64,000 nt of DNA from Gammaproteobacteria bacterium (GTDB lineage: Bacteria > Pseudomonadota > Gammaproteobacteria > Steroidobacterales > Steroidobacteraceae): contig JANXZG010000003.1 in assembly GCA_025355645.1 (NCBI GenBank), positions 1 through 64,000 on the forward strand, read 5' to 3'. Positions 42,425 to 52,461 of this stretch are shown here, piece after piece (the first letter of the stretch is position 1; every line of letters starts with the position of its first letter). Both the position numbers and the translations under genes were made by a program. The notes under the pieces were generated by a model that was given only the letters and a program-made list of their open reading frames with translations, did not search any database and had not been told where the DNA came from.

Positions 42425-43903
42425 ATGCCAGTTTCGCAGACATCGATTCAACATCATTCAGGCGCAGGCATCTGGCTGCTGGCGATGACGCTGGTGGGGC
42501 TCGCGCCCGCGGCGAACGCGGACGCCGGCAGCAACGGCGGCGCCGACGCATCGGCTCAGGAAGCAACCCTCGGCCGCATACGCGATGCCGCCATGCGCAG
42601 CGACTGGGCCTATAAGCGCCTGGCCGACCTGTCGGATAAAGTCGGCGCCCGCCTCTCAGGCTCGCCGCAGCTCGACGCCGCAATTGCGCAGGTTGCCGAA
42701 GCAATGCGCGCAGTCGGTGCACGCGTGACGCTGCAGCCTGCCAAGGTTCCACATTGGGTTCGTGGCGAAGAGCGCGCCGAGATCGTTGAATACCCGGGAA
42801 GGCCTGCAGGCATTGTCCAGCCGCTGCACCTGACGGCGCTCGGCGGATCATCCGCAACCGCCGCGGCCGGCCTCACGGCACGCGTAATCGTCGTGCACAG
42901 TTTCGATGAACTGAAAGCACGGTCGGCCGAGGTGCCGGGAAATATCGTTTTATTTGCCTCGCATTTCGATCAGCGCCTGGCCGATAACGGGCGCGCATTG
43001 GACGCCTACGAGCAGAACGGCGCCAATCGCTTCGTAGGTCCGGCCAGCGCTGCGGCCCTGGGCGCGGCGGCCACGCTGGTGCGCTCGGTGGGAGGTGCAA
43101 TTTACCGGCTGCCGCACACCGGCGCGACCGTTTGGAATGACAAGCAGGCGCCAACGCCGGCGGCAGCATTGGCTGCCGAGGATTCCGATCTGATCGATCG
43201 GCTGGCGAGCGCCGGCCCCGTCACGGTCAGGCTGCTGCTCACGGCGAAGATGCTGCCCGATGCGGACAGTCACAACGTCATCGCCGACTGGCCCGGGCGC
43301 GAAAAGTCCGGCGAATATATCATTGTGTCGGGGCACCTCGATTCCTGGGACTTGGCGACCGGCGCGACCGACGATGGAGTGGGCGCGATGGCCGCTGCCG
43401 GCGTCATCGAGATCATGAGGCAACTCGACTTGCATCCGCGGCGAACGATCCGCTTTATCGGCTGGACTAACGAGGAGAATGGCGGGCGCGGCAGCAAGGC
43501 CTACTTTGCCTCCGTCAAGGACAGCCTGCAGAAGCAGATCGGCGCAATCGAGAGCGATGAGGGTGCTGGCCATGCCATCGGAATATCCGCGGCGGTGACG
43601 CCGGAATCGCTTGCCATGCTGGCGCCCGTCACGCAGGCCTTGGGCTCGATCGGCGCGGGCGTGATGACGCGCCATGACGACAGTCAGGGCGCTGACATCG
43701 ACCCGCTGCAGCATGGCGGCGTCCCGGGATTTGCGCCGATGGTCGATGCGCGGCATTACTTCGATTACCACCATACCGCTGCCGACACACTCGATAAAGT
43801 GGATCCGGAGAACCTGCGCAGTCAGGTGGCCACCATGGCCGTGCTGGCCTATTTCCTGGCCGATATGCCGGAACCCTTGCCGCGATTCGCCATCCCCGAC
43901 TAA
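42425..43903 (+). CDS. M28-family zinc aminopeptidase, exported
   Basis: 492 residues with an N-terminal signal (about 1-33). A PA-like insert region precedes the catalytic domain. Zinc and catalytic residues: SGHLDSWDLATGATDDGVGA with H304 and D316, WTNEENGGRGSKAY with E350/E351, then IESDEGAGH and YFDYHHTAADT near the C-terminus. Members cleave N-terminal residues from peptides in the periplasm. The stop overlaps the convergent lipoprotein peptidase by four bases. Confidence 0.9.
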   Translation: MPVSQTSIQHHSGAGIWLLAMTLVGLAPAANADAGSNGGADASAQEATLGRIRDAAMRSDWAYKRLADLSDKVGARLSGSPQLDAAIAQVAEAMRAVGARVTLQPAKVPHWVRGEERAEIVEYPGRPAGIVQPLHLTALGGSSATAAAGLTARVIVVHSFDELKARSAEVPGNIVLFASHFDQRLADNGRALDAYEQNGANRFVGPASAAALGAAATLVRSVGGAIYRLPHTGATVWNDKQAPTPAAALAAEDSDLIDRLASAGPVTVRLLLTAKMLPDADSHNVIADWPGREKSGEYIIVSGHLDSWDLATGATDDGVGAMAAAGVIEIMRQLDLHPRRTIRFIGWTNEENGGRGSKAYFASVKDSLQKQIGAIESDEGAGHAIGISAAVTPESLAMLAPVTQALGSIGAGVMTRHDDSQGADIDPLQHGGVPGFAPMVDARHYFDYHHTAADTLDKVDPENLRSQVATMAVLAYFLADMPEPLPRFAIPD

Positions 43904-44955
43904 GAAGCCTCGCCGCAAACCTGCCCATCCCGCTGCGCCGCCGGCATCTTCGCAAGCTCGCGCGCGCGCCGGTAAAAGGCCGGCAGATCTCCCTCTAGCG
44001 CGGCGAGTTCGCGCTTCAGGCCGGGCAGGCAGGCCTGATAGGTGGCGATGGACACGAGGTCAGCATTGTTCAGCTTGCCATCGAACCAGGAATCGTAGCC
44101 TGTCGTCCCCGACCAGCCGGATTTTAGTTGCTGGTATCTTTGCCGCAGTTGCCCGAAGAGCGCCGCCTTGCTCGCGCGCATGGCCGACGGGTCGCCCGCC
44201 GAGGCATATAGTTTTTCCAGCTCATGGCGGGTATCGAGCAGCAGCGCGATCACGCGTGCATAGCGCGTCTGGCTATCGCTAAATCCAGCCAGGTCTTTCT
44301 CGCGGGCCTGTGCGAGCAGCCAGCGCCGTACGCCTTCCTCTTCGACCAGCGTGGCAAGCGCCTCGTTGAACGGCGCATCATCGCGCACGTACAGCAGCTG
44401 GTGAGTCAGCTCGTGGAAAATGATTGCGGCAAGGTCGACATCGCTCCAGCCCACCATCGTGCTAAGTACCGGGTCGTCGAAGGCGCCGAGCGTTGAATAG
44501 GCGGTGGCCCCCTTGACCGTGACGTCCAGGCCTTGCGCCTGCAGCTTGCGGGCGTATTCATGCGCCCCAGACTCGGCAAAATAGCCCCGGTAGGCGACGC
44601 AGCCGATGACCGGATAGCACCACTGCCGCGGTGTCACCGAGAATTCCGGCGCCGCGAAGACATTCCATACGACGTTGCTGCGCCCGATATCCGCATAGGC
44701 GCGGTAGCTGCCGTTGTCCGGTAGCCCGAGTTCGCGGCTCGCAAAATCGCGGATGCTGGAGACCGCCTGGAGCTGCGAGCGCAGGGCTTGCGCAGTGGCG
44801 GGATTCGCAATGACCAATGCGATCGACTGGCGCTTGGATAGCAGCGAGACCTGTCCGCCAATCGCCTGCAACTCATAGCACCCGGCCATCGGCAGGATCA
44901 GGCTGAACGCCAGGGCGGCTGCGCCGAGGCGGCGCGTGATGCTGCTAATATCCAC
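43900..44955 (-). CDS. predicted aminopeptidase, HExxH lipoprotein (COG4324-like)
   Basis: 351 residues. A signal with lipobox PMAGC (Cys26) suggests lipid anchoring. The metal site is [24 protein letters not shown]181, H185 and a downstream Glu in FNEALA, which is the thermolysin/gluzincin arrangement of COG4324. [15 protein letters not shown] is a conserved block of that family. GTG 44955 is two bases from the divergent cca start, so its promoter must lie inside cca, or the true start is further in. Confidence 0.82.
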   Translation of the reverse strand: MDISSITRRLGAAALAFSLILPMAGCYELQAIGGQVSLLSKRQSIALVIANPATAQALRSQLQAVSSIRDFASRELGLPDNGSYRAYADIGRSNVVWNVFAAPEFSVTPRQWCYPVIGCVAYRGYFAESGAHEYARKLQAQGLDVTVKGATAYSTLGAFDDPVLSTMVGWSDVDLAAIIFHELTHQLLYVRDDAPFNEALATLVEEEGVRRWLLAQAREKDLAGFSDSQTRYARVIALLLDTRHELEKLYASAGDPSAMRASKAALFGQLRQRYQQLKSGWSGTTGYDSWFDGKLNNADLVSIATYQACLPGLKRELAALEGDLPAFYRRARELAKMPAAQRDGQVCGEAS

Positions 44956-44957
44956 GC

Positions 44958-46190
44958 ATGCAAGTGTATCTGGTCGGGGGAGCGGTTCGTGACAGCCTGC
45001 TTGGGCTGCCCGTGCACGAACGCGACTGGGTCGTTGTCGGTGGCACGCGCGATGAGCTGCTGCGCCAGGGCTACCGCGAGGTGGGCCGGGATTTTCCGGT
45101 GTTCCTGCACCCGACGACGCACGAGGAATATGCGCTGGCGCGACTTGAGCGCAAGGTGGCGCCGGGTTACCGCGGATTCGAATTCCAGTTCGGTCCCGAG
45201 GTCACACTGCAGCAGGACCTCAGCCGGCGCGACCTGACCATCAATGCGATCGCGAAAGCCGTGGATGGGACGCTGATCGACCCCTATGGTGGTCAGGCGG
45301 ATCTGCTTGCCCGCACGCTGCGGCATGTCTCCCTGTCATTCATTGAAGATCCCGTGCGAGTGCTGCGCGTCGCGCGGTTTGCCGCCCGCTTTGCCCCGCT
45401 GGGTTTTCGCGTGGCGCCGGAGACGCTCGAGCTGATGCAGGCGATCGCCGCGCGGGGGGAACTGCAGGCGCTGGTCCCGGAGCGCGTCTGGCAGGAAACC
45501 GACAAAGCGCTTGGCTCAGCGGATCCGGGCAGCTACTTTCGCGTGCTGCGCGACTGTGGCGCGCTGCAGGTCATCTTTCCGGAAATCGATGCGCTATTTG
45601 GCGTACCGCAGCCGGCGAAGTGGCACCCGGAAATCGACACCGGCGTGCATACCCTGATGGTGCTCGAACAGGCCGTGCGCCTGTCGAGCGAAACGGCGGT
45701 GCGCTTTGCCGCACTGGTGCATGACCTGGGCAAGGGCGTCACGCCTCCCGACCAATGGCCAAAGCACTATGGGCACGAGGAACAAAGCGTCGCGTTGATC
45801 GATGCGCTGGCGACGCGGCTGCGCATACCCACCGGTCATCGGGACCTTGCGGTGCTGGTCGCGCGCTATCACGGCAACGTGCATCGTGCATTCGAATTGC
45901 GGGCGCAGACGGTGCTGGAGTTCCTGGAAAAAGCCGATGCGTTGCGCCGGCCGGAGCGCTTCGCGCAGGTCCTGCTCGCGTGCGAAGCGGATGCACGAGG
46001 CCGCAGCGGATTTGAAGAGCAGCCGTATCCGCAACGGCAATACCTGCTGGCGGCGCGCGATGCGGCTGCAGCACTCAGGCCCAGCGCGGCCGACATCTCG
46101 CAGCGCAGCGGCGAGCAGATCGCGGCGCAGTTACGTGCCCGGCGCCTGCAGGCGATCGCCGGGATACGCGAGCGCCTCCCAAGCCCCTAG
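44958..46190 (+). CDS. cca: multifunctional CCA-adding tRNA nucleotidyltransferase
   Basis: 410 residues (E. coli Cca 412). It adds or repairs the 3' CCA of tRNAs without a template. The nucleotidyltransferase core starts at once: [26 protein letters not shown], with [14 protein letters not shown] and [18 protein letters not shown]. The C-terminal HD domain ([15 protein letters not shown]) gives the phosphatase/phosphodiesterase activities of the E. coli type. The start leaves no room upstream for a leader. Confidence 0.95.
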   Translation: MQVYLVGGAVRDSLLGLPVHERDWVVVGGTRDELLRQGYREVGRDFPVFLHPTTHEEYALARLERKVAPGYRGFEFQFGPEVTLQQDLSRRDLTINAIAKAVDGTLIDPYGGQADLLARTLRHVSLSFIEDPVRVLRVARFAARFAPLGFRVAPETLELMQAIAARGELQALVPERVWQETDKALGSADPGSYFRVLRDCGALQVIFPEIDALFGVPQPAKWHPEIDTGVHTLMVLEQAVRLSSETAVRFAALVHDLGKGVTPPDQWPKHYGHEEQSVALIDALATRLRIPTGHRDLAVLVARYHGNVHRAFELRAQTVLEFLEKADALRRPERFAQVLLACEADARGRSGFEEQPYPQRQYLLAARDAAAALRPSAADISQRSGEQIAAQLRARRLQAIAGIRERLPSP

Positions 46191-47383
46191 AGCGCCTCGC
46201 GTATGTCACGCAGCGCGAATCCTGACAGCGGAACATCCATTCCCCGCATCCACGCCATGACCTTGAAGCGTTCGCCCATTTCCCCCGGCATCATCAGCTG
46301 CCGGGCCTGATCGGCGAACCTCGCAAACTGATTCGGATCGCCGGCGGCAAGGCGATGCATCTCGCTATCGATGCCATTGCCAGCCAGGAAATAGGTTTGC
46401 GTCGTAAATCCGGCCAGGCGGAAACCTGCAGCGGCCGATGCTTCCGCCAGGGCGCTGAAGTCGACCCAGGCGGTAATGTCCTCAAGTCCCGGGTAGCGGA
46501 ACGGATCGTCGTGGACACGCTGGCGGTAGTGACACAGCAAGGTGCCGGCGCGCCGCTCGGGAAAATAATACTGTGCGCGGGGCAGGCCGTAGTCGAACCA
46601 CAGCACGGCGCCGCGTCGCAAAGACCGCGTTACGCCAGCCGTCCACGGCCCGAGCAGTGCGCAATATTCAGACGTGTAGCCGTCCTGCCAGTCGCCACCC
46701 GCCGCGTGCAGGCTCCGGCAATACTGCGCGACACCATTCGCAGCAGGCCGGCCCGACCACAGGAATCCTTGCACGCCGCGCGCGACCCCGATCTCCAGGA
46801 GCTGCGCCCGCGTCCAACAGAAACGGCGAACCGGTAGGGCATCCAGTACTTCATTGGCGAGCATCAGCCCGTCAAAATCCTGCGCCGGCGGACCATCGAG
46901 CCAGTGCACCCGATCGAGTAGGTGCGGCACCCTTTCGCATAGGTGCCGACGCTGGCGCTCGCGCAAGTCGGCACTGATTTCGAGTATCGAATACCGCACT
47001 GGCAGGCAAGCGAGCGCCTCGAGGCGCGTGAGGATCTCGCCCGCGAGCCGGCCGCTGCCGGCACCTAACTCCAGTATCTCGCCCTGCCGAAGCGTCGCCA
47101 GGACCTCTGCGCATTGGCGCGCGACGCACGCGCCAAACAGCGGGGAGATCTCCGGCGCGGTGACAAAATCGCCGGAAGGTCCAAATTTACGAGCCCCGGC
47201 GCTGTAATAACCGAGGCCCGGGGCGTATAGCGCCAGGTCCATATATTGCTCGAAGCTGAGCCAGCCACCGGCCACATCGATCGCCTCGGCAATATGCGCG
47301 CTCACGCGCTCGCCGTGACGGCGCTCCTCGCCTTCCGGGTTCGGTTCACGCTGGGCGCCAGTTCCGGTATCGTTCGCTTGCAT
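46187..47383 (-). CDS. class I SAM-dependent methyltransferase, MidA/NDUFAF7 family
   Basis: 398 residues. The N-terminal [20 protein letters not shown]-type block (here [20 protein letters not shown]), [30 protein letters not shown] and [13 protein letters not shown] are the family signatures. NDUFAF7 methylates an arginine of complex I in mitochondria; bacterial targets are unknown. ATG 47383 overlaps the start codon of the divergent SDR gene. It ends four bases inside the cca 3' end. Confidence 0.88.
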   Translation of the reverse strand: MQANDTGTGAQREPNPEGEERRHGERVSAHIAEAIDVAGGWLSFEQYMDLALYAPGLGYYSAGARKFGPSGDFVTAPEISPLFGACVARQCAEVLATLRQGEILELGAGSGRLAGEILTRLEALACLPVRYSILEISADLRERQRRHLCERVPHLLDRVHWLDGPPAQDFDGLMLANEVLDALPVRRFCWTRAQLLEIGVARGVQGFLWSGRPAANGVAQYCRSLHAAGGDWQDGYTSEYCALLGPWTAGVTRSLRRGAVLWFDYGLPRAQYYFPERRAGTLLCHYRQRVHDDPFRYPGLEDITAWVDFSALAEASAAAGFRLAGFTTQTYFLAGNGIDSEMHRLAAGDPNQFARFADQARQLMMPGEMGERFKVMAWMRGMDVPLSGFALRDIREAL

Positions 47384-48137
47384 GAGTACCCGCAACCCCA
47401 CATCTGGCCTTGGCGATCGGGTGCTGCTGATCACCGGCGGCGCCCGCCGCGTCGGCGCGCAGATCGCGCGCACGCTGCACAGCGCGGGCGCCAACGTTCT
47501 GCTTCATTATCGCACCTCCGAGGCGGCCGCGAAGGCTCTGGCCGCGGAACTGAACCAATCGCGGCCGGCCTCGGTGGCAATTCATGGCGCCGATCTGCAC
47601 ACCGCGGAGGCCCCTGCGGCGCTCGTCGCAGCGGCACTGCGCGAATTCGGGCGCATCGACATCCTGATCAACAATGCCTCGGCTTTTTACCCGACGCCGG
47701 TAGGCGAGATCAGCGCAGCGCAGTGGGACGACCTGTTCGGCAGCAACGTCAAGGCGCCGTTTTTCCTGTCGCAGGCGGCAGTGCCCAGCCTGCGCGAGAG
47801 CTGCGGGCTGATCATCAACATCGTCGATATTCATGGCTTGCGGCCGCTGAAGGGCCATCCGGTCTATAGCGCGGCCAAGGCTGCGCTCGCGATGCTGACG
47901 CGTGCGCTAGCGCAGGAGCTCGGCCCGCAGATCCGCGTCAATGGCATCGCACCCGGGCCAATCCTATGGCCGGAGGGCCCGATGGATGAGGCACTGAAGC
48001 AGGAAATCATCGCGAAAACTGCCCTGAAACGCCACGGTAGTCCGCGGGACGTTGCGCGCACCGCGCTGTTCCTGGCGCAGGATGCTCCCTATATTACGGG
48101 CCAGATCATCGCCGTGGATGGCGGTCGCAGCATCTAG
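47382..48137 (+). CDS. pteridine reductase-like SDR
   Basis: 251 residues. VLLITGGARRVGAQIARTLH carries the TGxxxRxG motif that separates pteridine reductases (PTR1/FolM) from most SDRs. NNASAFYPTPVGEI, Tyr/Lys of YSAAKAAL and IAPGPILWPEG complete the site. It may reduce dihydrobiopterin or dihydrofolate with NADPH. No promoter space is visible upstream because it overlaps the midA-like start. Confidence 0.85.
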   Translation: MSTRNPTSGLGDRVLLITGGARRVGAQIARTLHSAGANVLLHYRTSEAAAKALAAELNQSRPASVAIHGADLHTAEAPAALVAAALREFGRIDILINNASAFYPTPVGEISAAQWDDLFGSNVKAPFFLSQAAVPSLRESCGLIINIVDIHGLRPLKGHPVYSAAKAALAMLTRALAQELGPQIRVNGIAPGPILWPEGPMDEALKQEIIAKTALKRHGSPRDVARTALFLAQDAPYITGQIIAVDGGRSI

Positions 48138-48193
48138 CTGATCGCAGCCTCGGAGCAGGGCGCGCAGCACCCCGCACCGCGAGCTCGGCCCTG

Positions 48194-48550
48194 TTACTTC
48201 GGCGGAATGTCCTTGCTGATGCCATTTTCCTGCTGGTTCAGCACTCTCTGTTCGTTCTTAGTGATGTGCCCGTTGTTCTGCGATGCCATGTCGCGCTCTT
48301 CCTGGCGGACCTGATGGTCCTGCGCATGATCGGCGGCGGCCTGGCTGCGGGTCAGGGTGCCGTCCCTGACGTCCTGGTGGATGCGCCGGTTCTGGTTCCT
48401 GAGCCGGTCATTGACCTCGGTACGTCGCGGATGGTCCTTCTGCCAGGTGGTCTCGCCGCGGGCGTCCGCGGCGAGCGTAGCGCCCGCATAGCCGCTCAGC
48501 GCCGCTATCACGACGGCTAAGCCGAGGAATTTACGGTTCCGATTTAACAT
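48194..48550 (-). CDS. small exported protein of unknown function
   Basis: 118 residues from ATG 48550, which has GCAGGAGC eight bases upstream. A signal peptide (about 1-27, cut near TLAAD) is followed by a very polar helical region rich in Asn, Gln, Asp and Arg: VNDRLRNQNRRIHQDVRDG and ITKNEQRVLNQQENGIS. I know similar short periplasmic proteins in proteobacteria but no established function. Confidence 0.65.
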   Translation of the reverse strand: MLNRNRKFLGLAVVIAALSGYAGATLAADARGETTWQKDHPRRTEVNDRLRNQNRRIHQDVRDGTLTRSQAAADHAQDHQVRQEERDMASQNNGHITKNEQRVLNQQENGISKDIPPK

Positions 48551-48655
48551 GTGTAATGCTCCTGCAGATGGATCGACGTATGCGGTGCCTATACCAGCCA
48601 ATTAATCGGCCAGATACGCATACCAACGTCACAGAAGCAGCCATGGCTACAGGAA

Positions 48656-49897
48656 TTACGTCGCTTTAATCTGCGCTTGAGCACCCGGCGCATGGTGAGG
48701 CCGGAATAGCCGGCCTTGCTCGGCCCTCAGCACGCACGCGAGGCTCAACAACCCGCAGGCCAGCGCACCGGCGGCCAGCGGCACAACCGAAAAATTGAAC
48801 TGACGCCCGATCAGTGTGGCAACGAGCGCTGCGCCCGTCGTCGAGATGAACCCTTGCAAGGAGGCTCCGATGCCCGCGACGGCGCCGATCGGCTCCATCG
48901 CCATTGCACCGAAGTTCGAGGCGGCCAGATTGAAGCACGCCATCGAGGCGGACTGCAGCAGGACAAACGTCCAGATCCGCTCCAGCCCGAGCGCGGCGAT
49001 CACAATGTGCACACACGAGACCGCGATGAACACGAGCAACGCAGCATGCGATATACGGCGCATGCCGATGCGCTCGACGTGGCGCGAATTCCAGAACGCC
49101 GCGAACCCCATCGATATCGCGCACAGGCCGAACATCGCCGGCATCAGGCTCGCGCGATGAAACACGTCGGCGAAGATCTGCTGCACCATGCCCACATACG
49201 CGAGCAGCGCGCCGAACATGACGGTCAAGGCCAGCGCGTAGTACAGCGAGGTGGGATTGCCCAGCACAAATCTCGCGGCGCCGCCGATATGCTGGGCGGT
49301 GATGGTGCGACGATGCTCCGGATGCAGCGTTTCTGGCAGGTGCATGGCCGCCCACAGCCACACCGCTGCGCCGTACACCGTAAATAATGCAAATACCGAT
49401 CGCCACGGCGCAAGCAGCAGGACGAGCTGCCCCAGGCTCGGCGCGATGATCGGTACCGTCAGGAAAACCATGAATGTCAGGGACAGGATGCGGGCCATCG
49501 GGCGCCCGGAGAAGCGGTCGCGGATCACCGACCGGGTGACCACGATGGATGCGGCGGCAAGGCCATGCAGCGCCCGCCAGGCGAGCAAGGCGGTAAAGCT
49601 GCCGCTGATCGCACAACCGGCAGAAGCCAGCACGTACATCCCGATGCCGCTGAGCAGGACCGGCCGGCGGCCGAAGCGATCGGACATCAGCCCCCAGAAC
49701 AGCTGCCCGATACCCACACCCGCTATATAGATCGTAATGATCCATTGCCCGTGGTTCTCATCGGCCACCTGCAATTGCCGAACGATCGTCGGCAATGCCG
49801 GCAACATCGCGTCCACGGCGATGGCCTGCGTTGCCATCAGGGCCGCCGCGAGTGCCACGAACTCGCCCGTGCTCAGTTCCTTATTCATGCGTCGCAT
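48656..49897 (-). CDS. Bcr/CflA-family MFS drug exporter
   Basis: 413 residues with twelve predicted helices. VDAMLPALPTIVRQLQV in helix 1, FWGLMSDRFGRRPVLLSGIG in loop 2-3 (MFS motif A) and ARRALHGL-like LLAWRALHGLAAASIVVTRSVIRDRF in helix 4 match the Bcr/CflA drug:proton antiporters. Substrate unknown. It is divergent from sorA with a 74-base gap. Confidence 0.88.
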   Translation of the reverse strand: MRRMNKELSTGEFVALAAALMATQAIAVDAMLPALPTIVRQLQVADENHGQWIITIYIAGVGIGQLFWGLMSDRFGRRPVLLSGIGMYVLASAGCAISGSFTALLAWRALHGLAAASIVVTRSVIRDRFSGRPMARILSLTFMVFLTVPIIAPSLGQLVLLLAPWRSVFALFTVYGAAVWLWAAMHLPETLHPEHRRTITAQHIGGAARFVLGNPTSLYYALALTVMFGALLAYVGMVQQIFADVFHRASLMPAMFGLCAISMGFAAFWNSRHVERIGMRRISHAALLVFIAVSCVHIVIAALGLERIWTFVLLQSASMACFNLAASNFGAMAMEPIGAVAGIGASLQGFISTTGAALVATLIGRQFNFSVVPLAAGALACGLLSLACVLRAEQGRLFRPHHAPGAQAQIKAT

Positions 49898-49971
49898 GTT
49901 CCATGGGGAGGCAGCCCTAGTCCATCGATTGTTGTACCGCCGCCGCCAGCATCGGCATAATCAGCGCTACC

Positions 49972-51180
49972 ATGACCACTCGACGCACTCTTCTGCATGC
50001 CACCGCCCAGGGTCTCACTCTGGCAGCTACCAGCCTCCTTGGACGCAGTGCCTGGGCGGACCTGCCGCGCGGCGCCGCCGACGCCGCGGCGCTCGATACC
50101 CTGCCGGGCAAGAAGGCGCTGCTGCGCAGGTCCTTCCGGCCGCCCAACTACGAGACGCCGCCTGAGTATTTCAACGACGTGATTACGCCGAACGAGCGTT
50201 TCTTTGTGCGCTGGCATCTCGCCAGCATCCCGCAGATCGATGCGCGAACCTGGCGGCTCGCGGTGGGCGGCGATGCCGCCACGCAGGAGTTGCAACTGAG
50301 CCTCGATCAGCTAAAGCATGACTTCGAGCCTGCTGAGCTCGTCGCCGTATGCCAGTGCTCCGGGAACCGGCGCGGATTTTCCGATCCGCACGTGCCGGGC
50401 GTGCAGTGGGGCGCGGGCGCGATGGGCAATGCGCGTTGGAAGGGCGTGCGGCTCAAGGACATCCTGGCACGCGCTGGTATCAGGAAGGACACGGTCGAAG
50501 TCGCCTTCAACGGCGCCGATCGTGCGCCGCTCGATGTGACGCCGGCATTCGTCAAGAGCATCCCCGCCTGGAAGGCCATGGATGAGAACACGCTGGTTGC
50601 CTACGAGATGAGCGGGGCGCCCCTTCCGCACTGGAATGGGTTTCCGGCGCGCATCGTCGTGCCCGGATGGACCGCGACATACTGGATGAAGCAGGTGTCG
50701 GTCATCCGTGCGCTCGCACAGCCCCTGACGAGCTACTGGATGAATACCGCGTACCGGATGCCGAAGGGCAAGTTTCCGGTGGTAGACCGGTTCGTTTCGC
50801 AGGAATCCGAGACCAGCACGCCGATTACCGAGATCCTGGTCAATTCGTTGATTACACAGCCGGTGGATGGCGCGCGCCTTGCGCCGGAAATGCCGGTGGT
50901 GGTCGCGGGACTTGCCTGGGACGGGGGCGCCGGCGTGCGACGCATTGAAGTGTCGACCGATGGTGGCCGGACCTGGAATACGGGCGAGCTCGGCACGGAC
51001 CTCGGGCGCTTCTCGTTTCGTCCTTGGACATTCAGTTTCACGCCCGGGGCACCGCGACACCAGCTCATCATGGCGCGAGCCAGCAATGCGCAGGGCACAA
51101 CCCAACCATCTGAACTGATTTTCAATCCCCCGGGCTACCATAATAATGTCGTGCAGAAAATTGCCGTGGAAATTGCATGA
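49972..51180 (+). CDS. sorA: sulfite dehydrogenase molybdenum subunit SorA
   Basis: 402 residues. A twin-arginine signal (TTRRTLL, then a hydrophobic stretch to about 29) sends the folded enzyme to the periplasm. The sulfite-oxidase molybdopterin domain has VCQCSGNRR, where Cys129 is the expected Mo ligand, FNGADRA and WNGFPARIVVPGWTATYWMK. A C-terminal Mo-co dimerisation domain (about 290-400) follows. It oxidises sulfite to sulfate and passes electrons to the c-type cytochrome encoded next, with which it overlaps by four bases. Confidence 0.88.
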   Translation: MTTRRTLLHATAQGLTLAATSLLGRSAWADLPRGAADAAALDTLPGKKALLRRSFRPPNYETPPEYFNDVITPNERFFVRWHLASIPQIDARTWRLAVGGDAATQELQLSLDQLKHDFEPAELVAVCQCSGNRRGFSDPHVPGVQWGAGAMGNARWKGVRLKDILARAGIRKDTVEVAFNGADRAPLDVTPAFVKSIPAWKAMDENTLVAYEMSGAPLPHWNGFPARIVVPGWTATYWMKQVSVIRALAQPLTSYWMNTAYRMPKGKFPVVDRFVSQESETSTPITEILVNSLITQPVDGARLAPEMPVVVAGLAWDGGAGVRRIEVSTDGGRTWNTGELGTDLGRFSFRPWTFSFTPGAPRHQLIMARASNAQGTTQPSELIFNPPGYHNNVVQKIAVEIA

Positions 51181-51482
51181 AATCCCCACCGCTGATATGG
51201 CTCGGCTTTAGCGCTACCCTCGCTGCCTCGGTGCTGGTGGCGCGCGCCAGCGGCGATGAGTCCCGCGTTCACCTGGCCGTGGGCGCAGGGAGCGAACTTG
51301 TGCAGTCGCGTTGCGCGATCTGCCACAGCCTCGACTACATCCCGATGAACTCGCCTTTCCTGACACGCACCGCGTGGGAAGCCGAAGTGCGCAAGATGAT
51401 CAAGGTCATGGGCGCACCGGTTGCTGAGCCGGAGGTCGCGCCAATTGTCGATTACCTCAGCGCCCACTACGGCGCCGAATAA
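51177..51482 (+). CDS. sorB: sulfite dehydrogenase cytochrome c subunit SorB
   Basis: 101 residues with a signal peptide (about 1-25). A single haem site CAICH (46-50) and a likely axial Met in YIPMNSP or MIKVMGAP; LVQSRCAICHSLDYIPMNSP is the SorB block. It takes electrons from SorA in the periplasm. The gene starts inside the sorA stop codon, so both are made together. Confidence 0.88.
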   Translation: MKSPPLIWLGFSATLAASVLVARASGDESRVHLAVGAGSELVQSRCAICHSLDYIPMNSPFLTRTAWEAEVRKMIKVMGAPVAEPEVAPIVDYLSAHYGAE

Positions 51483-51549
51483 ATATCTCTGCGAATGCAA
51501 GGCGACGCCTATCGTTTACCGCGGCCCACCTGCCCGCTCTGACCGTGTC

Positions 51550-52461
51550 ATGATTTGCCGCAGAGTGGTCAATCTGGCGGCAGCCCTCGCGCTTGCGCTG
51601 TCGGCCGGCGCCTGCTCTCTTCAGCATCTGGCTGTCGACAAGGCCGGAGATGCGCTTGCCAGCAACGGCGCGGTTGTCGCCCGCGATGATGATCCGGATT
51701 TCGTTCGCGCCGCAGCGCCGTTCAGCCTGAAGCTGATGGAATCGCTGCTGGCCCAAGACCCCGCGCAGCCGGGGCTCCTGCTCGCCACCGCCAGTGGTTT
51801 TACCCAGTACAGCTACGCGTTCGTTCAACTCGAAGCCGATCGGCTCGGGGACCAGGACAACCAGGCTGCAGGCGAGCTGCGTGAGCGCGCCCGGCGACTC
51901 TACCTGCGCGCGCGCAATTATGGGTTGCAAGGGCTCGACAATGTACATCCGCAATTCACCGAAAGGTTACGCCGCGATGCACAGGCCGCCGCGGGTGGGC
52001 TGCGAGCAACTGACGTGCCGCTGCTGTACTGGACCGCGGTCGCGTGGGCTGCGGCGATCAGTCAGGCCAAGGATGATCCGGACCTCGTGGGCGACTTACC
52101 TTTGGTCGACGTACTTGCCGCTCGCGCCGCCACACTGGACCCCGACTATGGGGCCGGTGCGTTGCAGGGGTTTTTGATCAGCTATGAAATGGCGCGCGAG
52201 GCGCGCCCCACCGTCGCGCGGGCGCACTTTGACCGGGCCATTGCGCTCAGCCAGGGGCATCGTGCGGCCCCGTATGTCGCATTGGCCGAATCGGTGTGCG
52301 TCGCGCAGCGGGCACGCGCCGAATACCTTAAAGTGCTCGACCAGGCCCTAGCGATCGATGCCGACCGCTATCCTGACTTCCGTCTGGAAAACCTGATCGA
52401 GCAGCGCCGCGCGCGCTGGCTGCGCGATCGTGTCGACGAGCTGTTTCTGGAGACGCCTTGA
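51550..52461 (+). CDS. TRAP transporter TatT-type lipoprotein
   Basis: 303 residues from ATG 51550. A signal with lipobox LSAGAC anchors it to a membrane. The rest is alpha-helical repeats (TPR-like), with FSLKLMESLLAQDP and YLRARNYGLQGLDN typical of TatT. In Treponema, TatT binds the TatP ligand-binding protein and was proposed to hand over hydrophobic ligands. It lies 67 bases after sorB and overlaps tatP. Confidence 0.82.
   Translation: MICRRVVNLAAALALALSAGACSLQHLAVDKAGDALASNGAVVARDDDPDFVRAAAPFSLKLMESLLAQDPAQPGLLLATASGFTQYSYAFVQLEADRLGDQDNQAAGELRERARRLYLRARNYGLQGLDNVHPQFTERLRRDAQAAAGGLRATDVPLLYWTAVAWAAAISQAKDDPDLVGDLPLVDVLAARAATLDPDYGAGALQGFLISYEMAREARPTVARAHFDRAIALSQGHRAAPYVALAESVCVAQRARAEYLKVLDQALAIDADRYPDFRLENLIEQRRARWLRDRVDELFLETP

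Noticed and set aside
48666-49745. 359-residue minus-strand frame
   Set aside because: Same strand but a different frame from the Bcr/CflA exporter; the product is Arg-rich with no membrane helices.
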